NCBI GenBank assembly: GCA_015689745.1
Contig: WVSO01000030.1
Span: 1-35,528, forward strand
Length of the DNA: 35,528 nucleotides
Source of the DNA: Rhodobacterales bacterium HKCCSP123
GTDB taxonomy: Bacteria; Pseudomonadota; Alphaproteobacteria; Rhodobacterales; Rhodobacteraceae
Direction of reading: 5' to 3'
Shown in pieces: positions 1-7,032 of this stretch (within the stretch, counting starts at the first letter, position 1; the number at the start of each line of letters is the position of its first letter). The notes beneath the pieces are model-generated. The model was not told where the DNA came from. It saw only the letters and a program-made list of their open reading frames with translations, and searched no databases. The translations under genes were made by a program, and so were the position numbers.

Positions 1-490
1 GCGTTGCATAGCGGCGCTCCATCCCGTCCCAAGCCAGGCCTTCGAGCAGCGCCTCCTTGGGCGCGTTGCGGCGGGCCTCTTCCTCGGCCTTGCGACGGGC
101 GTCTTCCTCTTCCTTGGCCTTCAGCGCCTCTTCGCGCTCGCGCTCCTCGCGCTCCTTGGCCTCGGCCTCGGCACGGCGGCGGGCGCGTTCTTCCTCGCGC
201 TCGCGCTCTTCCTGCTGGCGGCGCTCCTCGTCTTCGGCCTCGCGGGCCTTGGCGGCCTGCAACGCCTTCAGGCGGCGCTCGAGCTCGGCGTCGGGGACGG
301 ATTTGTCACGCTTGCCGCCCTCGGCATTCTGCGCCGCAGCACTCTGCTGCCCCGGCTTGGGCACCATCACGCGCTTGCGCTTGGTCTCGACCACGACGCT
401 TTTCGTGCGTCCGCGCGAAAAGCTCTGGTTCACGCGGCCAGAGCGCGTGCCTGAGAGTCCAAGGGGTTTCTTTCCGTCCGTGTCGCTCAT
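1..490 (-). CDS. infB: Translation initiation factor IF-2, N-terminal part (cut by window edge)
   Basis: About 163 N-terminal residues are visible and the rest lies beyond position 1. The protein begins MSDTDGKKPLGLSGTRSGRV and has a basic stretch with KRKRVMVPK. From about residue 70 it becomes a long Glu/Arg/Ala-rich run of REREEERARRR character, predicted to be highly charged helix or coiled coil. This is the usual N-terminal extension of proteobacterial IF-2, which loads initiator tRNA on the 30S subunit; the GTPase core is outside the window. The ATG (490-488) overlaps the TGA of the upstream ylxR gene in an ATGA junction with no good ribosome binding site, suggesting translational coupling. 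It is the last visible gene of the rimP-nusA-ylxR-infB operon. Identification rests on position and on the N-terminus, since no G-domain motif is visible. Confidence 0.9.
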   Translation of the reverse strand, partial: MSDTDGKKPLGLSGTRSGRVNQSFSRGRTKSVVVETKRKRVMVPKPGQQSAAAQNAEGGKRDKSVPDAELERRLKALQAAKAREAEDEERRQQEEREREEERARRRAEAEAKEREEREREEALKAKEEEDARRKAEEEARRNAPKEALLEGLAWDGMERRYAT

Positions 491-1119
491 GCGTTCCGTT
501 CGTCTTTCCCGGCGGTCGCTCCGCCGTCTGCCTTGCGCAGGCCCTGCAGTTTCGCGGCTCCCTCTACAACACGAGGGGCAAGACCGCCAGCCGCAAGCGC
601 GCCATGTATCACACTTTGGCGTCCGAATGCCAAACCCAATTCCCGGGCCGTCAGGACGCTGAAGTAGCGGGCGCCGGTGGGCGTCCACAGTTTCGATTTT
701 CCGCGCTCCGAGCCGTCGGTGGCCTGGAGCAGGACCTTGACCTGTTTCGTCGCCAGCCAGTCCTTGACCTTCTCGAAGCCGGCGACCGCCTCACCCGCCT
801 TGCGGGAAAGCGCGATCAGGTCCGTCAATCTCCGCGCGAGGGCGCCCTCGACGATATCGACGAGGTCGGGCGGCACGGTGACCGGCTGTTTCGCTGCACG
901 TGCGAAGAGGTTCTTCTTCACGGCAAGTTCCAGCGCGGCGCGATCGGCGGCCACCCATATTCCGCGGCCCGGCAGCTTCTCGGACAGGTCGGGGACGACC
1001 TGCCCGTCCGGGCCGACCACGAAGCGGATCAGCCCGTGCTTGGGCTGCACCTCGCCCGTGGCGATGCAGCGCCGCTCCGGCCCATCGGCCCTGTCCTTAT
1101 CGCGACCGCCCCGGCTCAT
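487..1119 (-). CDS. ylxR: YlxR (RnpM/DUF448) protein fused to an L7Ae-like RNA-binding domain
   Basis: 210 aa. Residues about 12-85 carry the YlxR/DUF448 signature: RRCIATGEVQPKHGLIRFV near the start, then LPGRGIWVAADRAALELA and KKNLFARA. Residues about 88-180 resemble a ribosomal L7Ae/L30e-like RNA-binding fold (ALARRLTDLIALSRKAGEAV, then VKVLLQATDGS). YlxR of Bacillus (RnpM) binds RNase P RNA; this two-domain form is common in alphaproteobacteria and its exact role is not settled. It lies 24 bases after nusA and overlaps infB by 4 bases, the standard position between these genes. The C-terminus is Lys/Arg/Ala-rich. A nucleoid or RNA-binding role is inferred from family and operon only. Confidence 0.9.
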   Translation of the reverse strand: MSRGGRDKDRADGPERRCIATGEVQPKHGLIRFVVGPDGQVVPDLSEKLPGRGIWVAADRAALELAVKKNLFARAAKQPVTVPPDLVDIVEGALARRLTDLIALSRKAGEAVAGFEKVKDWLATKQVKVLLQATDGSERGKSKLWTPTGARYFSVLTARELGLAFGRQSVIHGALAAGGLAPRVVEGAAKLQGLRKADGGATAGKDERNA

Positions 1120-1143
1120 GTTCGGGCCCCGGACCGGAGGGCC

Positions 1144-2769
1144 TCAGCCCTCCGCCCCCTCGGCTTCGGCCGCGGCGGCCTCGGCTTCGGCTGCGGCTTG
1201 CGCCTCGAGCTCCTCGATGGTGACCCAGCCCAGCTTCACGCGGGCGGTCATCACCATGTTCTGCGCTTCCTCGAGGCTGACGTCGAAGGGCTCGAGCAGA
1301 CCCTCGTCCTTGACGCGTTCGCCGTTGACGGTGGTCCAGCCGCCGGCCAGTTCCCAGTCGGCACAGGTGGCGAAGTCTTCCAGCGTCTTCACGCCATCCT
1401 CGCCAAGGGCCACCAGCATCTGGGGTGTGAGACCCTCGAAGTCAATGAGGCTGTCCTCGACGCCCAGCTCGCGGGCCTTCTCGAGCGCCAGCTTGTTCTG
1501 CTCTTCGAGGTAGTCGCGGGCGCGCGCCTGCAGCTCTTCGGCGGTCGACTCGTCGACGCCGTCGATCACAAGCAGTTCGTCCTGTTCGACATAGGCCACT
1601 TCCTCGAGCGAGGTGAAGCCTTCGGCGACCAGAAGCTGTGCGAAGAACTCGTCCAGGTCCAGCGTGTCCATGAAGAGCTTGGTGCGCTCTTCGAACTCGG
1701 CCTGGCGGCGCTTCGATTCCTCTTCCTCGGTCAGGATGTCGATGTCGAGGCCGGTCAGCTGGCTGGCCAGACGCACGTTCTGACCGCGGCGGCCGATGGC
1801 GAGGCTCAGTTGCTCGTCGGGCACCACGACCTCGATCCGCTCGGCATCCTCGTCGATGACGACCTTGGTCACCTCGGCGGGCTGCAGCGCGTTCACGAGG
1901 AAGGTCGCGGCATCCTCGTTCCACGGGATGATGTCGATCTTCTCGCCCTGAAGCTCGTTCACCACGGCCTGCACGCGGCTGCCGCGCATACCGACGCAGG
2001 CGCCCACGGGGTCGATCGAGTTGTCGTAGGAGATGACGCCGATCTTGGCGCGCGAACCGGGGTCGCGGGCGACGGCCTTGATCTCGATGATGCCGTCGTA
2101 GATTTCCGGCACTTCCATCTTGAACAGCTCGGCCATGAACTCGGGCGCGGTGCGGCTGAGGAAGATCTGCGGGCCGCGTGTCTCGCGGCGCACGTCCTTG
2201 ACGTAGCAGCGGATGCGGTCGCCGTTGCGATAGGCCTCGCGGCCGATCTTCTCGTTGCGGCGCAACACGCCCTCGCCCGCGCCGACATCGACGATGACGT
2301 TGCCGTATTCCTCGCGCTTGACGACACCGTTGATGATGGTGCCGACGCGGTCCTTGAATTCCTCGTACTGGCGGTCGCGCTCGGCCTCGCGGACCTTCTG
2401 CAGGATCACCTGCTTGGCCGATTGCGCGGCGATCCGGCCCATCTCGACCGGCGGCACCTCGTCGACGATCACGTCACCGACCTTGGGATCGTCGAGGTAG
2501 GGACGCGCCTGTGCGACGGTCAGCTCGGCCTTTTCGTTTTCCAGCTCCTCGTCGGCGACCACGGTGCGCACGCGGGTAAAGGTCGCGCGGCCGGTCTTGC
2601 GGTCGATCTTGACCCGGATGTCGAGGTCGGCGCCGTAGCGCGACTTCGCGGCGCGGGCGAGGGATTCTTCCATCGCCTCGATCACCAGCGAGGGATCGAT
2701 CATCTTCTCGCGGGCCACCGCCTCGGCGGTCTGCAACAGTTCCAGCTGGTTGGCTGACGTGATGGCCAT
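1144..2769 (-). CDS. nusA: Transcription termination/antitermination factor NusA
   Basis: 541 aa. NusA binds RNA polymerase and nascent RNA and modulates pausing, intrinsic and Rho termination, and antitermination. Visible domains in order: N-terminal polymerase-binding domain (about 1-130), S1 domain (about 138-205, with [19 protein letters not shown]), KH1 with [15 protein letters not shown] (256-270), KH2 with [18 protein letters not shown] (321-338), then two C-terminal helix-hairpin-helix acidic repeats ([16 protein letters not shown] and [14 protein letters not shown]) and a short Glu/Ala-rich tail. The repeats and tail are typical of proteobacterial NusA, and the length fits. The ATG lies 6 bases after the rimP stop, so the genes are probably cotranscribed. 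A terminator-like hairpin in the operon leader would make NusA autoregulation possible (inference). Confidence 0.98.
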   Translation of the reverse strand: MAITSANQLELLQTAEAVAREKMIDPSLVIEAMEESLARAAKSRYGADLDIRVKIDRKTGRATFTRVRTVVADEELENEKAELTVAQARPYLDDPKVGDVIVDEVPPVEMGRIAAQSAKQVILQKVREAERDRQYEEFKDRVGTIINGVVKREEYGNVIVDVGAGEGVLRRNEKIGREAYRNGDRIRCYVKDVRRETRGPQIFLSRTAPEFMAELFKMEVPEIYDGIIEIKAVARDPGSRAKIGVISYDNSIDPVGACVGMRGSRVQAVVNELQGEKIDIIPWNEDAATFLVNALQPAEVTKVVIDEDAERIEVVVPDEQLSLAIGRRGQNVRLASQLTGLDIDILTEEEESKRRQAEFEERTKLFMDTLDLDEFFAQLLVAEGFTSLEEVAYVEQDELLVIDGVDESTAEELQARARDYLEEQNKLALEKARELGVEDSLIDFEGLTPQMLVALGEDGVKTLEDFATCADWELAGGWTTVNGERVKDEGLLEPFDVSLEEAQNMVMTARVKLGWVTIEELEAQAAAEAEAAAAEAEGAEG

Positions 2770-2775
2770 TGTGCG

Positions 2776-3348
2776 TTACTCCTCCGCCTCCGAGGGCTCT
2801 TCCTCGATCTCGTCAAACTTGGTTTCGTCGATGATGCCCGCGGCCTTTCTCTGGCGCAGCATCTCCTTGATCAGCTCGTCGGTCAGCACGAGCTTGGCGT
2901 CGCTCAGCCAGTCATAGTGCAGGCCCACGGTGCCTTCCTCGATGTTCAGCAGGATCTCGTCGCCCTCGATGCCGGCCAGCACGCCCTTGAAGCGGCGGCG
3001 GCCGTCGATCATGTCGGTCGTCTCGATCCGGGCCTCATAGCCCTCGAAGGTCTCGAAATCCTTCAGCCGGGTCAGCGGGCGGTCGATGCCGGGGCTCGAC
3101 ACTTCCAGCGTGTAGGCGTCATCGAGCGGGTCCTCGACGTCGAGCACGGCGGAGACGGCGGTCGAGATCTCGGCGCAATCATCCACCTCGATCCCGCCCT
3201 CGGGGCGCTCGGCCATGATCTGAAGCGTCTTGGTCTGGCCGCCCATCAGGCGGATGCGCACGACCTCGAACCCCATGCCTTCGATGACGGGGGTCAGGAT
3301 CTCGGCCATGCGCCGGTCGATGGCGGTCTTGGCGATGAGGTCGGACAC
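2776..3348 (-). CDS. rimP: Ribosome maturation factor RimP
   Basis: 190 aa from the GTG chosen here. RimP binds the 30S subunit during assembly. The sequence shows the conserved [12 protein letters not shown], the [11 protein letters not shown] core, [23 protein letters not shown] and [16 protein letters not shown], ending in an acidic tail. Two starts compete. An ATG at 3363 would add METHS but has only U-rich terminator sequence and no Shine-Dalgarno in front of it. The GTG at 3348 gives [13 protein letters not shown], which I recognise as the usual roseobacter RimP start, and has GGAGA about 8 bases upstream. I therefore prefer the GTG. First gene of the nusA-infB operon. Confidence 0.95.
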   Translation of the reverse strand: MSDLIAKTAIDRRMAEILTPVIEGMGFEVVRIRLMGGQTKTLQIMAERPEGGIEVDDCAEISTAVSAVLDVEDPLDDAYTLEVSSPGIDRPLTRLKDFETFEGYEARIETTDMIDGRRRFKGVLAGIEGDEILLNIEEGTVGLHYDWLSDAKLVLTDELIKEMLRQRKAAGIIDETKFDEIEEEPSEAEE

Positions 3349-3368
3349 GGAATGGGTCTCCATAAACG

Positions 3369-3391
3369 AAAAAACGGGCCGCGCGGCCCGT
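3369..3391 (-). terminator. Intrinsic-terminator-like hairpin in the rimP leader
   Basis: Positions 3374-3391 form a perfect 18-base palindrome (ACGGGCCGC/GCGGCCCGT). On the minus strand it is followed directly by six Ts (3374-3369). It sits only 20-43 bases upstream of the preferred rimP GTG and inside the transcribed leader if the promoter at 3448-3476 is used. It could be an attenuator of the rimP-nusA operon. The Ts lie on the minus-strand side, so the element is oriented to act on rimP transcription and not on the plus strand. The upstream leader segment at 3422-3427 could pair with the 3-prime arm as a weak competitor. Confidence 0.6.
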
Positions 3392-3447
3392 CGAACTTGT
3401 CCGGTGGTGCCATCCGGTGTGGACCCGGGGGCGCCGCTGTTAACGCG

Positions 3448-3476
3448 CATATAAGGGGAATCGGCGGGGGGCGCAA
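3448..3476 (-). promoter_or_regulatory. Candidate sigma-70 promoter for rimP-nusA-ylxR-infB
   Basis: On the minus strand TTGCGC (3476-3471) is followed after 17 bases by TATATG (3453-3448). This matches the -35 hexamer at 3 of 6 positions and the -10 at 4 of 6, with ideal spacing. Transcription would start near 3441, giving a leader of roughly 90 bases that contains the hairpin at 3374-3391. A GTTAACG sequence (3439-3445) lies at the predicted start site. Read by eye. Confidence 0.35.
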
Positions 3477-3487
3477 GAGAGCGCGGA

Positions 3488-3745
3488 TCACCCGCACCGC
3501 ACCACCGCGATGCGGTCGGCATCGTCCAGCTCGAAGTTGATGCGGTCGGGGCGGTAATCCATCGTCACGGCCGAGTTCGGCGGGATGACGCGAACGGGCT
3601 GTTCCAGTTCGAGCATCCGGGCGATCTCTCCCGACTGGCCGACGAGGCCCTGGAAACCCGACGCGCCGCACAGGTCCTCTCCGTTGGCCCAGGCGGGCGC
3701 GCCGGCGGCCAGGGCAAGGGCGATGGTCAGACTTGTCCTGCGCAT
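3488..3745 (-). CDS. Secreted I78-family peptidase inhibitor-like protein
   Basis: 85 aa. A signal peptide is clear ([20 protein letters not shown], cleavage likely after residue 20). The mature part has the I78 inhibitor pattern: Cys26, GLVGQ (33-37), [19 protein letters not shown] (52-70) and a terminal VVRCG with Cys84, so a disulfide is likely. I78 proteins are small potato-inhibitor-like folds that block serine peptidases; in alphaproteobacteria they are common periplasmic proteins of untested target. The gene is transcribed toward rimP, but 124 bases and a separate promoter-like sequence lie between them. It is divergent from frmA across a 77-base gap. Family call is fairly firm; inhibitory activity is inferred. 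Confidence 0.8.
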   Translation of the reverse strand: MRRTSLTIALALAAGAPAWANGEDLCGASGFQGLVGQSGEIARMLELEQPVRVIPPNSAVTMDYRPDRINFELDDADRIAVVRCG

Positions 3746-3822
3746 GGCGGGGATCCTCCGTTGCTTTGGCTCTCAGATTGGCACAAGGTCGTGGCAAAAC
3801 AACCCCGAGGGAAGGACCAGTA

Positions 3823-4953
3823 ATGCGCACACGTGCCGCCGTCGCAATGGAAGCCGGAAAGCCGCTTGAAATCATGGAAGTGAACCTCGAAGGGCCCAAG
3901 GCCGGCGAGGTTCTGGTCGAGATCAAGGCCACCGGCATCTGCCACACCGACGAGTTCACCCGGTCCGGCGCCGACCCCGAGGGTCTGTTCCCCTCGATCC
4001 TCGGCCACGAGGGGGCGGGCGTCGTGCTGGAAGTGGGCGAGGGCGTCACCACGCTGAAGCCGGGCGACCACGTGATCCCGCTCTACACGCCCGAGTGCCG
4101 CCAGTGCCCTTCCTGCCTGTCGGGCAAGACGAACCTCTGCACCGCGATCCGCAACACCCAGGGCCAGGGCCTGATGCCCGACGGCACCACGCGGTTCTCG
4201 ATGCTCGATGGCACGCCGATCTATCACTACATGGGCTGCTCGACCTTCGCCAATCACACGGTCATGCCGGAAATCGCGCTGGCCAAGGTCCGCGAGGACG
4301 CGCCCTTCGACAAGATCTGCTACATCGGCTGCGGCGTGACCACCGGCATCGGCGCGGTCATCAACACCGCGGGCGTCGAGATCGGCTCGACCGCCGCGGT
4401 CTTCGGCCTGGGCGGCATCGGCCTGAACGTCATCCAGGGCCTGCGCATGGCCGGTGCCGACATGATCATCGGCGTCGATCTGAACGACGGCAAGGAAGAG
4501 ATGGCGCGCAAGTTCGGGATGACGCATTTCGTCAACCCCTCCAAGATCGAAGGCTCGGTCGTGCAGGAGATCGTCAACCTCACCAAGCGCGGTGCGGACC
4601 AGATCGGCGGCGTGGACTATTCCTTCGACGCCACCGGCAACGTGCAGGTGATGCGCGACGCGCTGGAATGCTCGCACCGCGGCTGGGGCGTGTCGGTCAT
4701 CATCGGCGTTGCGCCCGCAGGGGCCGAGATTTCCACCCGGCCTTTCCAGCTGGTCACGGGCCGCGTGTGGAAGGGCACCGCCTTTGGTGGCGCGAAGGGG
4801 CGGACCGATGTGCCGAAATTCGTCGATTGGTACATGGACGGAAAGATCGAGATCGACCCCATGATCACCCACACGCTCAGCCTGGACGAGATCAACACGG
4901 GCTTCGATCTCATGCATGCGGGGGAGTCCATCCGTGCGGTCGTGCAATACTGA
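3823..4953 (+). CDS. frmA: S-(hydroxymethyl)glutathione dehydrogenase / class III alcohol dehydrogenase
   Basis: 376 aa. Oxidises S-hydroxymethylglutathione, the spontaneous adduct of formaldehyde and glutathione, to S-formylglutathione with NAD; class III enzymes also reduce S-nitrosoglutathione. Zinc-dependent MDR dehydrogenase features are complete: catalytic ligands Cys40, His62 (GHE) and Cys170, structural-zinc cysteines 92, 95, 98 and 106 (ECRQCPSC...LC), and the Rossmann motif GLGGIG at 195-200. Length matches the family. The ATG at 3823 follows a GAGGGAAGGA ribosome binding site; an earlier in-frame start at 3733 would add 30 unlikely residues. Also named adhC or adhI in relatives. 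No fghA (S-formylglutathione hydrolase) follows, so that partner must be elsewhere. Confidence 0.97.
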   Translation: MRTRAAVAMEAGKPLEIMEVNLEGPKAGEVLVEIKATGICHTDEFTRSGADPEGLFPSILGHEGAGVVLEVGEGVTTLKPGDHVIPLYTPECRQCPSCLSGKTNLCTAIRNTQGQGLMPDGTTRFSMLDGTPIYHYMGCSTFANHTVMPEIALAKVREDAPFDKICYIGCGVTTGIGAVINTAGVEIGSTAAVFGLGGIGLNVIQGLRMAGADMIIGVDLNDGKEEMARKFGMTHFVNPSKIEGSVVQEIVNLTKRGADQIGGVDYSFDATGNVQVMRDALECSHRGWGVSVIIGVAPAGAEISTRPFQLVTGRVWKGTAFGGAKGRTDVPKFVDWYMDGKIEIDPMITHTLSLDEINTGFDLMHAGESIRAVVQY

Positions 4954-4980
4954 CCGGGGGAGCAAGAAAGGAGTTTTGCC

Positions 4981-5394
4981 ATGAAACATGCCCTGATCGG
5001 CGGTGCCGCGCTCGCGGTGACGCTTGGCGGTTCCGCCTTGGCCGAGGGTTGGACGGTGACGGATTTCAACGCGGTCAACAACCGTGACATCTGCATGGAT
5101 TATGCCGAGCTGACCTTTCAGACCTACAACCAGCGCTTCGGCTCGAACGGGTTCATCGGGCGCTCGACCTGGACGGTCGGCGGCTACGACCTGCGCGGCG
5201 AGGTCGTGGACGGCATCTTCATCTGCGCCGACGAGGCGGGGCTCGTGGCGCCCTTCCTCATCCTGCACAACACCGATGACGACAGCGACGCTCGCGAGCT
5301 GATCGCCGACCGGCTCGGCGACATCTGGGACGAGATCGTCGCGAACGGGGGCGCTCCCTCGGGCGGGCTCGCGCCCTCGGGCGGCACGAAGTAA
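4981..5394 (+). CDS. Small secreted protein of unknown function
   Basis: 137 aa, not recognised. It has a signal peptide (MKHALIGGAALAVTLGGSALA, cleavage about residue 21) and one cysteine pair in the mature part (Cys38, Cys82), consistent with a periplasmic disulfide. The first half is rich in aromatic residues (YAELTFQTYNQRF), and the C-terminus carries a tandem APSGG repeat (125-129 and 131-135), which looks like a flexible tail. It starts 27 bases after frmA with a good AAGGAG site at 4970, so it is probably cotranscribed. A link to formaldehyde metabolism is not evident from the sequence. Confidence 0.85.
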   Translation: MKHALIGGAALAVTLGGSALAEGWTVTDFNAVNNRDICMDYAELTFQTYNQRFGSNGFIGRSTWTVGGYDLRGEVVDGIFICADEAGLVAPFLILHNTDDDSDARELIADRLGDIWDEIVANGGAPSGGLAPSGGTK

Positions 5395-5404
5395 CCCGGG
5401 CGGC

Positions 5405-5902
5405 ATGGCGGGCCTGACGATCCGGCCCGCAGGCGCGGGCGACGCGGACGCCCTGGCGGCACTGCTGCTGCCGGTCTTCCGTGCGGGCGAGACCTATACA
5501 TTCGACCGCGACATCGGGCCGGAAGAGGCCGTCGCCCTCTGGACCGCACCGGAGAAAACCGTCTTCGTCGTCGAGGACGAGGCGGGCCGCGTGCTCGGAA
5601 GCTATTACATCCGCCCGAACCAGGGCGGCGGCGGGGCCCATGTCTGCAACTGCGGTTTCGTCACCTCAGCAGATGCCCAGGGACGGGGCCTGGCGCGCGC
5701 CATGCTGGCCCATTCGCTCGAAGAGGCACGCGCGCAGGGCTACCGGGCGATGCAGTTCAACTTCGTGGTCGAGACCAACACACGCGCCATCGCGATCTGG
5801 CAGAAGGCGGGATTCGAGGTGGTCGGCCGCCTTCCCGGCGCCTTCCACCACCCGACCGAGGGATATGTCGATGCGCTGGTCATGTATCGCACACTGGTCT
5901 AG
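5405..5902 (+). CDS. GNAT family N-acetyltransferase
   Basis: 165 aa. The GNAT fold is shown by the N-terminal LTIRPAGAGDADALAALL, by the acetyl-CoA pyrophosphate-binding region GFVTSADAQGRGLARAMLAHSLEEA (with the Q-x-x-G-x-A pattern QGRGLA), and by motif B with NTRAIAIWQKAGFEVVGRLPGAF. GNAT enzymes transfer an acetyl group from acetyl-CoA to an amine; the substrate cannot be read from the sequence, and small-molecule or amino-acid-analogue acetylation is typical for this size. It begins 10 bases after the preceding gene and overlaps the start of the next by about 38 bases, so it sits in a tightly packed transcript. Confidence 0.92.
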   Translation: MAGLTIRPAGAGDADALAALLLPVFRAGETYTFDRDIGPEEAVALWTAPEKTVFVVEDEAGRVLGSYYIRPNQGGGGAHVCNCGFVTSADAQGRGLARAMLAHSLEEARAQGYRAMQFNFVVETNTRAIAIWQKAGFEVVGRLPGAFHHPTEGYVDALVMYRTLV

Positions 5903-6329
5903 CGCGGCCGCGCTTCTCGCCGTGCCGCCGGCGGCGGGCCAGACCTTCGCCGAGCGGCTCGGCATCGCGCCGCCCGACCCGGTGCTCGTCTATGCCCTGG
6001 CCGGGGAAGAGGTGGCCATCATGCCCGGGGACGTCGTGGCGATCGAGATCTCGGAAAGCGGCGGGATCACGGATGTCTTCGTCCGCCTCGCACCGCCCGC
6101 GATCGACACCATGACCGCCTTGATGGAGACGGTCATGGGTGAGCCGATGACCGTTCGCGTTTGCGGTCGCCTCATGCTGGACACCGTGGTCGAGGACCCG
6201 ACGGACAGCGGCACCCTCTACATCCACGGCACCAACGCGTTGCGCGCCGAAGGGATGCGGGCGCTCTGGCACGGCAGGGAAACCTGTGACACGCTGGACC
6301 CGGAGGTATTCGAGCATGGCCAACGGTGA
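5865..6329 (+). CDS. Probable secreted protein of unknown function, overlapping both neighbours
   Basis: 154 aa from the ATG at 5865; a second in-frame ATG at 5871 has the better-placed GAGGG and may be the true start. The N-terminus (MSMRWSCIAHWSSAAALLAVPPAAGQ) looks like a signal peptide ending near AAG-Q. The mature part has two cysteines (in VRVCGRLM and RETCDTLD), with no domain I recognise. The start lies within the end of the GNAT gene in another frame, and the stop lies inside the first codons of the NYN gene (14-base overlap). Codon use stays normal through the non-overlapping 400 bases, which supports a real gene. Function unknown. Confidence 0.7.
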   Translation: MSMRWSCIAHWSSAAALLAVPPAAGQTFAERLGIAPPDPVLVYALAGEEVAIMPGDVVAIEISESGGITDVFVRLAPPAIDTMTALMETVMGEPMTVRVCGRLMLDTVVEDPTDSGTLYIHGTNALRAEGMRALWHGRETCDTLDPEVFEHGQR

Positions 6330-7032
6330 CACCCCGCTTCTCGCGGTTCTGATCGACGCGGACAACACGTCTCACAAGCATGCCAAGGCGATCTTCGACG
6401 AGATCGCGGGCTTCGGCGAGGCGAGCGTGCGCCGCATCTACGGCGATTTCAGCTCGACCCACATGAAGGGCTGGTCGGGCGTCCAGGCCGAGTTCGGGAT
6501 CGTCCCGCATCACCAGCCCGCCAACACCGTCGGCAAGAACGCCAGCGACATCGCGCTGGTCATCGACGCGATGGACCTGATGCTCTCGGGCCGGTTCGAC
6601 GGCTTCGTGCTGGTCAGTTCCGACAGCGATTTCACCCGGCTTGCGCAGCGCATCCGCGAGCAGGGCCTCGATGTCTACGGCATCGGCCAGAAGAAGACGC
6701 CCGATGCCTTCCGCAAGGCCTGCAAGCGGTTCATCTTCGTCGAGAACATCCTGCCCTCCGACCAGAAGGAGACGCGCGAGGACGGCAAACCGGACGACAA
6801 GCGCCCGCTGACCGAGGCGCGCGACATGATCTTCCGCGCGATGGAAAGCATCGAGCAGGAGGACGACTGGTACTCGCTGGGCCAGATCGGCCAGTTCATC
6901 ACCGCCGCGAACCCCGATTTCGACACGCGGACCTATGGCAAGCGCAAGCTGAGCGACCTTGTCCAAAGCCTGAAGATGCTCGAGGTCAAGCGCGGGGCGG
7001 GCAATCAGCTGCTGGTGCGGCGGCTCGACTGA
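6316..7032 (+). CDS. NYN domain protein with C-terminal OST-HTH/LOTUS domain
   Basis: 238 aa. Residues about 8-150 form a NYN (PIN-like, LabA/DUF88) domain with the acidic residues expected of a metal-dependent RNase site: LIDADN (Asp14, Asp16), KNASDIALVIDAMD (Asp78, Asp84) and SSDSDF (Asp103, Asp105). Residues about 165-235 form an OST-HTH/LOTUS RNA-binding domain (LTEARDMIFRAMES, then DDWYSLGQIGQFI and YGKRKLSDLVQ). The family is widespread and poorly characterised; RNA cleavage or RNA surveillance is inferred from the folds. The ATG at 6316 follows GGAGG at 6302-6306 and overlaps the previous stop. The 3-prime end overlaps the convergent CPBP gene by 28 bases. Confidence 0.93.
   Translation: MANGDTPLLAVLIDADNTSHKHAKAIFDEIAGFGEASVRRIYGDFSSTHMKGWSGVQAEFGIVPHHQPANTVGKNASDIALVIDAMDLMLSGRFDGFVLVSSDSDFTRLAQRIREQGLDVYGIGQKKTPDAFRKACKRFIFVENILPSDQKETREDGKPDDKRPLTEARDMIFRAMESIEQEDDWYSLGQIGQFITAANPDFDTRTYGKRKLSDLVQSLKMLEVKRGAGNQLLVRRLD

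Noticed and set aside
4-2757. A plus-strand open frame of over 900 codons across the infB-ylxR-nusA region
   Set aside because: It is antisense to three well-matched conserved genes and has a composition typical of high-GC shadow frames; no family resemblance.
5405-7032. GNAT plus orphan plus NYN as a toxin-antitoxin system
   Set aside because: GNAT toxins of the TacT type come with a small DNA-binding antitoxin upstream. Here the upstream gene encodes a secreted protein, and none of the neighbours resembles an antitoxin.
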